Of a stretch of 11,978 nucleotides of DNA, positions 5,703 through 11,978 are shown in pieces. The notes beneath the pieces are model-generated. The model saw nothing but the letters and a program-made list of their open reading frames with translations. It was not told where the DNA came from and did no database searches. Numbering within the stretch: the stretch's first letter is position 1; each line of letters begins with the position of its first letter. This DNA comes from an uncultured Lachnospiraceae bacterium (GTDB lineage Bacteria; Bacillota_A; Clostridia; Lachnospirales; Lachnospiraceae). A program made the position numbers and the translations under genes. The stretch is from contig CAJUGZ010000126.1 of the NCBI GenBank assembly GCA_910585855.1, forward strand, positions 1 to 11,978, read 5' to 3'.

Positions 5703-7172
5703 TTAGTTTAAGGTTTTTAAAAATTCTGTACCTTGGTTTATGACTTTTTGGTATCTTTTTTCATTTACGCTTTTTAACCATGCAATTTTTCCTGAGATTT
5801 CATGTATGGTACTGCCAGATACAGAACCGCCGGATTCTTTTAATTTCTGTGCATTATGTATAGAAGCCTTTAATATTTTAACCCATTTCTTAGGAACACC
5901 GATTTCCTCATTGTTAATTACAATGCCGGTAATATACTGTCTGTTGTTTTTTCTGAGTATATGAGTTTTTTCTTTTTTCATATGGAAGCCTTCTGCTTCA
6001 ATAATTTTATTAATGCTGTTTAAAAAGTTTCCTACAGCAAAATTATTGGTATCGCCTACATAGCTAAAGCTCATATCATCTGCATATCTTGTATAGGTAA
6101 TTTCTAACTGTTGGCATAATCCGTTGATTCGTTTATCCATATTTCTGCATATAATATTTGTGATCATAGGACTTGCCGGGGATCCCTGCGGCAGTATTCT
6201 GTCGGATGTCTTAATATATTTTATTTCTCCTTTTATTTCAAGCGGTATTCTTTCACAGTAGGTACAAAGCATAGCAAGCAGTGATGCAATATAACCAGAA
6301 TAGCCAAAGGATTGATACAGACCTCTTACACGTTCAAAGGTAATGGTAGGGAAAAAGTTTTCCAAATCAATATTGATCAATAGATCAGGGCTTGTATGGT
6401 GTGATTTTGCGCTTGTAAGGATCGATCTGGATTTAATAAATCCATGGGATAAATCAGAAACCTCTACTTTTTGCAGAATCTGCTCTAATATTTGTCTTTG
6501 CGCTGCTTTTAATTGTGTTTTTGGGGCAGCGATATGGCGTGTTCCGCCGCTTTTTTTCGGTATATCAAAGCGGTAATAGTTGTCGAATGTAACGACATCT
6601 CTATGATATACCAAATAGCGTAATGTGCTGTATTCTATCTGCAGAAATTTTGCAAGTTCTCTGTCTGTTTCGATTACAGGCATTTGATTTTCTTTTAGCT
6701 TTTCTGTATTTGTTTCTTTTTTGGCTAACAGGCTAGAATAGCCTTTACCAATAAATACAATATTTTCTGCTTTCCGTTTGTTCCATGCTTCAGATTTTAA
6801 CTGTTTTTGACGTTCTCTTTCCGCTTTTCTCTCTGCTCTTCTGGCGATAGATTCTTTCATGATTTCCTGAGAAACCACAGCACGGATTTTTTCATAATCC
6901 CATGTATTTTGATATTCTTTTTTTAAATGAGAAAGCTTTTTTTCAATTTCCTCTTTTTCCTGATAGAGATTTGAAAGCTTTTCGGAAAGTTTTTGAAATT
7001 CGTTCAGCAGCTTTGTTCTGTTTTCAAAGTCCTGTGCCGTTTCATTTTGCTGGCGTTCATATGGAGTTGGCAGATTATTAGGCCAAAATCCGTATTCCTG
7101 CATTTTAAGAAGGGTAAATTCTTTTTTACCCATATTATTTACTAAATTTCTATATTCGGCTTTTGCATCCAT
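5703..7172 (-). CDS. Retron-type reverse transcriptase, N-terminally extended
   Basis: A 489-residue RNA-directed DNA polymerase. In a retron it would copy a structured RNA into multicopy single-stranded DNA. Motifs in order: IPKKSGGTRHIAAPK (204-218), SHGFIKSRSI (242-251) followed by TSAKSHH in the place of the retron NAxxH signature, INIDLENFFP with catalytic D269, LPQGSPASP (327-335), YADD at 363-366 with D365 and D366, and RQYITGIVIN (411-420) in the place of the retron VTG motif. All catalytic aspartates are present. Residues 1-~170 precede the polymerase, beyond the usual compact retron RT; ~47-130 is highly charged and probably coiled coil. There is no maturase X or endonuclease domain, which argues against a group II intron protein. 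The start overlaps the upstream stop by one base (TAATG), with GGAGAT at 7182-7187. Confidence 0.88.
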   Translation of the reverse strand: MDAKAEYRNLVNNMGKKEFTLLKMQEYGFWPNNLPTPYERQQNETAQDFENRTKLLNEFQKLSEKLSNLYQEKEEIEKKLSHLKKEYQNTWDYEKIRAVVSQEIMKESIARRAERKAERERQKQLKSEAWNKRKAENIVFIGKGYSSLLAKKETNTEKLKENQMPVIETDRELAKFLQIEYSTLRYLVYHRDVVTFDNYYRFDIPKKSGGTRHIAAPKTQLKAAQRQILEQILQKVEVSDLSHGFIKSRSILTSAKSHHTSPDLLINIDLENFFPTITFERVRGLYQSFGYSGYIASLLAMLCTYCERIPLEIKGEIKYIKTSDRILPQGSPASPMITNIICRNMDKRINGLCQQLEITYTRYADDMSFSYVGDTNNFAVGNFLNSINKIIEAEGFHMKKEKTHILRKNNRQYITGIVINNEEIGVPKKWVKILKASIHNAQKLKESGGSVSGSTIHEISGKIAWLKSVNEKRYQKVINQGTEFLKTLN

Positions 7173-8929
7173 TATAATAACATCTCCATAATATCATTGA
7201 TTTTGTATTCTTTTTCATATTCTAAATTTTTTAGCTTTAATAATTTATAAGAAGCAACATAAAGGGCAAGAATATGGGCACATGGATCGGAAAGATTTCT
7301 TTCGCCTCTTCTAAATTTCTGACAGTTGCAGTCGAGTTTTGTAATCTGCCCGTCTTGGTCAATTACGATTTCAGTTGAGGAGAATTGCCCGTTTTCTTTG
7401 TATGTTGTTTTAAATATAAATTCCTGCTGTTGCGAATATCGGATTGTCATATTGTCAAATGTAAGATTGCTGATTTTTTGTACATGCGTTTCAATATCGG
7501 AAACTTCATAGAGTTCTTCCGGGATAGGAGCATTGCATAAATGGCGGAAACGCACTTTGTTATTGATGAGATCAAAATAACCTTCACCTTTCCGAAACAG
7601 CATACCAACACCTGCTTTTATTTTATCGCTTTTTTCATTTGGAAGGCAGCTAGAAATTTCTTCCATAGATAAACAGCGTTTTTCTTTCAGCAGTTGATAG
7701 ATATTTTTATAGCAGCCTTTGCCTGTAAATCCTGCCATAATATTAAAGGCAGTTCCTTTTACCCAGTCATTTGAAGACCATGAAGAGAAACCAATCGTCA
7801 TTTGCATAGTACCCATATCCGCACGGATAAATTGAGGCATACCAAATCCTAAGAGGCGTACATAAAATGCTTTTGACAGAGGAATTAATTTTTCGGCTAC
7901 AAGCCAGCGTCTTCTGCCCCAGATTTTTTCTTCTCTTTTTTGATTGCCCTGATAAATGGTGTTTAGAGTAAGCACTGTTCCGAAAGGTTCAAATACAATC
8001 TGTACTCTTTGCTCGGGATCTAAAATCCATTTCATATAGCGGGGACTTTTCTTTTCTTTGTGTTTTCTTAAAAATGCACAGATATCATACATATCCGAAG
8101 GTGAAAGCTCTAATTCTATTCCAGACAGTGCTGCAGCGGAAGATACTTGGTTAAAGCCTTTGATCCATGTTTCAGGCAGATCAATTTTCTTTTCGATATA
8201 TTCTGGTACAATATCATTGTCGATGGTAAAGCCTTCTGGATTAACCGATAATGTAACATCGGTATAGCTTCGGAATCGCTGCATTTCCTTTTCTAGTTTG
8301 GCGGAAAAGTCAATATTTGTTGTTCCCAATTTTGGTGTCTGCAATAAGTCGAATTCATTCATAGATACAGACAGGCAGCCATAAGTGGATTCATCAATCG
8401 AAAATGCTTCAAAGGAAACTTGGTCATTATGCACAGTTATAACTGGATCTAGTACAAACCATAAACTGTAATCTCTGTCCTTGATAAATTTCCAAAAATC
8501 CCGTTCGATTTTATAGTAATCTTTCCATGCGTCATATTGGTCGATTTGCTGCTGCAAATTTCTTTGTATCTTTAATAAGTCGTTTATTTCATTTCTTTTA
8601 TGTAAAATCTCAGAATCACAAGAATCCATATCTTTTTTTAAAGATTTTCTGATGTTTGGCATATATTCTTTATGTGCCTTTACACGCCGCTCGATTTCTT
8701 CATCAAGCCATTTAAAATAATCGGTTCTTTCTTTTGTCTTTTTTCTCGTATCGGAAACTACAATTTCTCTTAGCATAAGCATAGCATCACGGAACAGTAA
8801 CGGATGCTTTAATTTTCCGCAGAAAGAAACTTTCTCATCACGAGATAAGTCAGGACTTAGCCCTAAAGTTGCTTGATTATCAGCTTGTGTGCATCGGGAA
8901 GGGCTTGCGTATTTATAATCTACTTTCAT
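7172..8929 (-). CDS. Winged-helix/SWIM zinc-finger protein (retron partner)
   Basis: A 585-residue cytoplasmic protein. Near the C-terminus is a SWIM zinc finger, CxC-x13-CxH, with C534, C536, C550 and H552. Residues ~409-465 look like a winged helix (NIYQLLKEKRCLSMEEI to the VRFRHL wing). Residues ~70-145 are strongly charged, probably coiled coil. The middle is not recognised. SWIM fingers generally bind DNA or protein. Gene order and domains match, from memory, the WHSWIM component of type XIII retrons, where it could be part of the effector or of an RT-DNA complex; this role is inferred. Its start overlaps the previous gene's stop (ATGA), with an excellent AAGGAGGT ribosome site at 8939-8946, nine bases away. 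It is probably produced in fixed ratio with its neighbours. Confidence 0.8.
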   Translation of the reverse strand: MKVDYKYASPSRCTQADNQATLGLSPDLSRDEKVSFCGKLKHPLLFRDAMLMLREIVVSDTRKKTKERTDYFKWLDEEIERRVKAHKEYMPNIRKSLKKDMDSCDSEILHKRNEINDLLKIQRNLQQQIDQYDAWKDYYKIERDFWKFIKDRDYSLWFVLDPVITVHNDQVSFEAFSIDESTYGCLSVSMNEFDLLQTPKLGTTNIDFSAKLEKEMQRFRSYTDVTLSVNPEGFTIDNDIVPEYIEKKIDLPETWIKGFNQVSSAAALSGIELELSPSDMYDICAFLRKHKEKKSPRYMKWILDPEQRVQIVFEPFGTVLTLNTIYQGNQKREEKIWGRRRWLVAEKLIPLSKAFYVRLLGFGMPQFIRADMGTMQMTIGFSSWSSNDWVKGTAFNIMAGFTGKGCYKNIYQLLKEKRCLSMEEISSCLPNEKSDKIKAGVGMLFRKGEGYFDLINNKVRFRHLCNAPIPEELYEVSDIETHVQKISNLTFDNMTIRYSQQQEFIFKTTYKENGQFSSTEIVIDQDGQITKLDCNCQKFRRGERNLSDPCAHILALYVASYKLLKLKNLEYEKEYKINDIMEMLL

Positions 8930-11712
8930 AAATTGCTTACCTCCTTCTGAATCTGAGCAAATGTTACAAGTGCTCTTTCAGAATCTATTTTGCTGTTTGT
9001 ACTTCCAATATCAAGAAGTATATGCTCAATTTCCTGCCTCTTTTCAGGATAGTAGTTCAAAAATAAAGGAATGGTATGATAGATGGAATCCTTGCTTTTT
9101 GAAACTTTATTTGGCAGATATAACAGGGTTTTGATATAATAAATATATAAATCCGGGTTTGCTTCCTTTAAATCAGAAAGAGTATGATTTATTTTTCCAG
9201 AAAGATACGCTTTTACTTCTACGCATGGATGTTCCATCATACGGGAAATAAACAGTGTCGGAATTTTATTTCCATACCAGTCCTCTAACTTTTTAAGACC
9301 GTATTGATAGGTTCTTTCAATAGGAGAATCCAATAAAATCATATGCAGTTTTTCTCTTTTTTCGATTTCCATATCTTCAAATACAGACTGGGCGATCTGG
9401 TTTAAAGCATATGCATTACATTCAAAGAGCAGCAAAAGAGTGGACGTTCTTTCAGCAAGTGCAGTCTTTTGCCGGCTGACGATCTCGGTAAGTGTTTTTA
9501 CAAGTATTTTCGAACCGGTTTCTAAAATAGACAAAATTAAGCTGTCTTTCGGAAGGGTATCCTTTTTGCATGATTTTAGTAAGGATATGGTATTATATTC
9601 TTTTTCAGAAATGCGGTTGTGCTGTAATTCCATATCTTGGAGTGTATCTTTTAATACATCATATGGCATGGAGAATATAATTGTTTCTGTTATATCAAAA
9701 AGAAAGCTAGGAATTGTCTGAAGGCTTGACAGCAGAGGGATAAAATAGTGTATCAGTTCTTGCTGTTCCTCTGTTGATGCAGCATCCAATTTGCAGACAG
9801 ATTTTAATAATAAATCTAGGATTGGCTCAGGGAGTTCTATCTGCTGTTCCAAAAAACGTTCTCTTTTTTCAGCAGTAGATTTTAAAAAGGTAATATATTC
9901 TTCCGTTGTAAAATGGCTGATATTATCTTCTAATATGCCATACCATGTTTCTATGGTATTTAAAAAGAGAAATGCAGCGATATGTTCTGGTTGGAAATTT
10001 CCATTTGTCCGTTTAAAATATTTTTCTGCAATCTTCCATAATTTTTCTGATGATGTGTTCATTAAAGAAATCATAATATCTGCATCAAATTCCTGTAATG
10101 CTTCTAATTTTGGCAGCAGTATTTTTTCAAATAATTTTGCTGTTTTTTCATAAGGTATGTTTGAAAATGCAATCAGTTCTTGAATCTCATAGGAGTCTAA
10201 TTTATGATTGATATTGGCTTTTTCTAATAAGCTGTAACAGAACTGGTGTACTGGCAAAGTCTTTGCATGTTGGGCTATAAAGATAACATCGGCAAGATGT
10301 TTCTGCCATATAGAGTGTTCGGCTTTATCATTATTTGTAATTATTTCTCTAAAATATCTGTTAAAGAAGAAATTAAAAGAAATATCATTACAATAAATAG
10401 TTGAATTATCATGGTCAGTATAGCTTACCAGCATTTCACGTGCAGCTGTTATAAATTTCACCTCATCCGTTGTCTGGTATTCGTCAAGCGTTCTTCTAAG
10501 ATAACGTACATAATAGTTATATGCATTTACGTTGCCGCTTTTTTTAAAATGACAAGCAGTTCTTGGGGTATCTAAATAGTAAGCAATTTTCCCGATAGCA
10601 TCTGCCATTTCATATGCCTTTGCTGTCTGTATTGTATTTTTAAATGCAATATTATTTATATTTTTTCCGTCTGTATAGGTATTTTTTTCATAACGGATTT
10701 CTTTTTCCAAAGCATATAAAATTTTTTGATAAGCATTTGGTTCGGCTAAATATTCTTCGAGTTCTTTGCCTTTTAATTTTTTATTATATAATAAATCTAA
10801 GTATTTAATATGAAAATCCATTTCAGGAAGTGTCTGGTATATAAACTTTATTTGTTTTTGCAGCAGCTTTGCATCAAACAGGCTGATATATTGATGGATG
10901 CATCGTTTCAGTCCGTTGTGATATCCTGCATTTCCCCATAGCATATCTCTTTTATCAATTCGTTTTGCAGTTTCTAATAGGATTGGATTTTTTTGTGCTG
11001 TAAGTTCCTGAAAAATACCGCATGCCAGCTCAATGCTTGCCGTTTTTAAAAGACGTTCGTATTCTTCAACAGAAGGCTGCATTTGGATAAATTGGCTTAG
11101 ATATTTTTTTCTTGTATATAATCTTTCTTTAGAAAACATATTTACAATCGTTTCCATATAAGGGCTGTCTGCTTCAAAACCAAATAAATCACTGGGCTGT
11201 TCAATTAGTGTAATATCTTGAAAGCAAATTTGATTATCTTTTAAATAAGTAATATAATCTGTATAATTTTTTTCTTCATAATAGTTGAAAACAGCCGCTG
11301 GTTTTATTTCATAAAATTCGTTGATAATATACTGTCCGTCAATTTCTGTACGATTCTGCCAGCCTGTTGTTCTGTTATAATCCCAATAAGTATGCGCAGT
11401 TTTATAGCCTTTCATATAACAAAGCAGTTTTTTTTCTTCAAAGTAATAGGTATTTGGAATAGAAGGCAGATGCCCGTTTATTCCATGAAAAACAGTATAA
11501 TTGGTATATGTGACTGTGGGCTTTAACAGATAAGCCTCTGCGTGATAAGAACGAGGGGAAGACTTTAATGTTTCTTCTACCTCATGTTTTCCATATAAAA
11601 TAAGTAAACAGGGGTTTTTTTGTCTGTCTAAGCCCCAAAGCAGTATTTTGCGAGTTGGAGGCTCGTCTAGTTTCCAGAGTCGTTTTTGTTCCTCTGATGT
11701 TAAATTTCTCAT
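8926..11712 (-). CDS. Large helical-repeat (ARM/HEAT-like) retron partner
   Basis: A 928-residue protein, first gene of the operon. No enzyme motif, membrane segment or signal peptide is visible. From about residue 200 onward it is a long run of amphipathic helix pairs, consistent with ARM/HEAT solenoid repeats; one clear example is ~815-848 (TLFISRMMEHPCVEVKAYLS). The C-terminus carries LLDIGSTNSK and SERALVTFAQIQ (~899-922), of a style I associate with HEAT-like proteins encoded beside SWIM proteins. The first ~190 residues are rich in Tyr, Trp and Asn and are not recognised. In the type XIII retron layout this would be the ARM component, a scaffold or sensor; that is inference. The ribosome site AAAGGA is unusually far away (about 14 bases) but no better start exists. 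It overlaps the SWIM gene by 4 bases. Confidence 0.75.
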   Translation of the reverse strand: MRNLTSEEQKRLWKLDEPPTRKILLWGLDRQKNPCLLILYGKHEVEETLKSSPRSYHAEAYLLKPTVTYTNYTVFHGINGHLPSIPNTYYFEEKKLLCYMKGYKTAHTYWDYNRTTGWQNRTEIDGQYIINEFYEIKPAAVFNYYEEKNYTDYITYLKDNQICFQDITLIEQPSDLFGFEADSPYMETIVNMFSKERLYTRKKYLSQFIQMQPSVEEYERLLKTASIELACGIFQELTAQKNPILLETAKRIDKRDMLWGNAGYHNGLKRCIHQYISLFDAKLLQKQIKFIYQTLPEMDFHIKYLDLLYNKKLKGKELEEYLAEPNAYQKILYALEKEIRYEKNTYTDGKNINNIAFKNTIQTAKAYEMADAIGKIAYYLDTPRTACHFKKSGNVNAYNYYVRYLRRTLDEYQTTDEVKFITAAREMLVSYTDHDNSTIYCNDISFNFFFNRYFREIITNNDKAEHSIWQKHLADVIFIAQHAKTLPVHQFCYSLLEKANINHKLDSYEIQELIAFSNIPYEKTAKLFEKILLPKLEALQEFDADIMISLMNTSSEKLWKIAEKYFKRTNGNFQPEHIAAFLFLNTIETWYGILEDNISHFTTEEYITFLKSTAEKRERFLEQQIELPEPILDLLLKSVCKLDAASTEEQQELIHYFIPLLSSLQTIPSFLFDITETIIFSMPYDVLKDTLQDMELQHNRISEKEYNTISLLKSCKKDTLPKDSLILSILETGSKILVKTLTEIVSRQKTALAERTSTLLLLFECNAYALNQIAQSVFEDMEIEKREKLHMILLDSPIERTYQYGLKKLEDWYGNKIPTLFISRMMEHPCVEVKAYLSGKINHTLSDLKEANPDLYIYYIKTLLYLPNKVSKSKDSIYHTIPLFLNYYPEKRQEIEHILLDIGSTNSKIDSERALVTFAQIQKEVSNL

Positions 11713-11814
11713 AGTCGTAACTGGTTTCCTTTCTATTTAATTAGATAATTAGGTTTAAAAAATGGAATTGTTATTTTACCGTTTATAGAAGAGAGTGTGC
11801 TTTCTCTTTGGTAT
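11713..11814 (-). promoter_or_regulatory. Retron operon 5' leader (~100 nt)
   Basis: This is the predicted untranslated leader between the promoter and the first ATG. It holds a 6-bp hairpin (AAGAGA, 8-base loop, TCTCTT) soon after the start site and a TAATTA-TC-TAATTA repeat before the ribosome site. It is short for a retron msr-msd RNA and shows no long stem, so it is a weak candidate for that RNA. It may affect leader stability or translation. Confidence 0.4.
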
Positions 11815-11820
11815 AAGAAG

Positions 11821-11849
11821 ATTATAGTATAATTTTGATATATTTTCAA
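11821..11849 (-). promoter_or_regulatory. Promoter of the retron operon
   Basis: On the minus strand TTGAAA (11844-11849) is followed after exactly 17 bases by a consensus TATAAT (11821-11826). The surroundings are very AT-rich, as for a strong sigma-A promoter. Transcription would start near 11814 and run through all three genes; no other promoter is needed because they overlap. I saw no clear operator, which suggests constitutive expression, as is common for defence genes. Confidence 0.75.
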
Positions 11850-11902
11850 GTAATTTAATAAAATATTTTAACTTTAATTAGGTTTTTGGAATTTAAGAGG
11901 AC

Positions 11903-11972
11903 GCTAGATTCGAAAACGATAGACAGCCTGCTGTTCCGGTTTCCAAAAAGCAAGAAGTTCTAAGACTTCTGC
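11903..11972 (-). repeat. Family B dispersed repeat, copy 2
   Basis: Read on the minus strand, this starts GCAGAAG, continues AGAACTTCTTGCTTTTT and ends ...GTTTTCGAATCTAGC, then GTCCTC, aligning with 62-130. It lies ~50 bases upstream of the retron operon promoter, in the opposite orientation to copy 1. A separate perfect 9-bp inverted repeat, TTTTTGGAA (11883-11891) and TTCCAAAAA (11941-11949), overlaps one side. The copy may continue past the window end. Confidence 0.55.
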
Positions 11973-11978
11973 CTTTTC

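Noticed and set aside
6343..6576. Plus-strand frames inside the RT, SWIM and ARM genes
   Set aside because: They are antisense shadows of well-supported coding regions, with no domain content or ribosome sites.
5703..7172. Diversity-generating retroelement or group II intron RT
   Set aside because: No template/variable repeat pair or accessory gene, and no maturase or endonuclease domain or intron RNA ends flanking the gene. The ITG motif and the partner genes favour a retron.

Overview
The window is AT-rich DNA with strong Shine-Dalgarno sites (GGAGG, AAGGAGGT). The proteins look clostridial: an AgrC/AgrA-type pair, a Crp/Fnr-linked iron-sulfur protein and the start of a large serine recombinase. 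This fits an anaerobic Firmicute, probably class Clostridia and plausibly Lachnospiraceae. The placement rests on protein style only; there is no rRNA, and I saw no tRNA.

Layout from left to right. Bases 1-220 hold a hairpin and a dispersed repeat (family B). A ferredoxin-like protein (221-919, minus) and a Crp/Fnr regulator (1078-1737, plus) diverge from a shared intergenic region that contains tandem promoters and a perfect operator-like palindrome. Bases 1772-1934 hold a full copy of a second palindromic repeat (family A). Bases 2010-3180 look like a scar: a polysaccharide deacetylase missing its N-terminus (minus), a 46-residue ORF, a 54-residue stub of a serine recombinase and a broken family A repeat. 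Bases 3183-5374 encode a LytTR response regulator and a 7-TM GHKL histidine kinase, preceded by a candidate LytTR binding site (two 11-bp repeats at a 21-bp period). No agrB or agrD partner is visible.

The highlight is 5703-11712 on the minus strand. Three translationally coupled genes (4-base and 1-base overlaps) lie behind one good promoter (TTGAAA-17-TATAAT, 11821-11849). They encode a 928-residue helical-repeat protein, a 585-residue winged-helix/SWIM zinc-finger protein and a 489-residue retron-type reverse transcriptase with a roughly 170-residue charged N-terminal extension. From memory this matches the type XIII retron arrangement (RT + WHSWIM + ARM), a putative anti-phage defence class. 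The genes overlap, so the usual place for the retron non-coding RNA, directly upstream of the RT, is absent. The RNA must lie before the first gene, after the RT, inside coding sequence, or not exist.

The operon sits between repeats: a family A cluster plus a 14-bp tandem array directly after the RT stop, and a family B copy beyond the promoter. The two full family A copies keep their stems while changing the paired bases, so the element appears selected for, or propagated by, its folded form.
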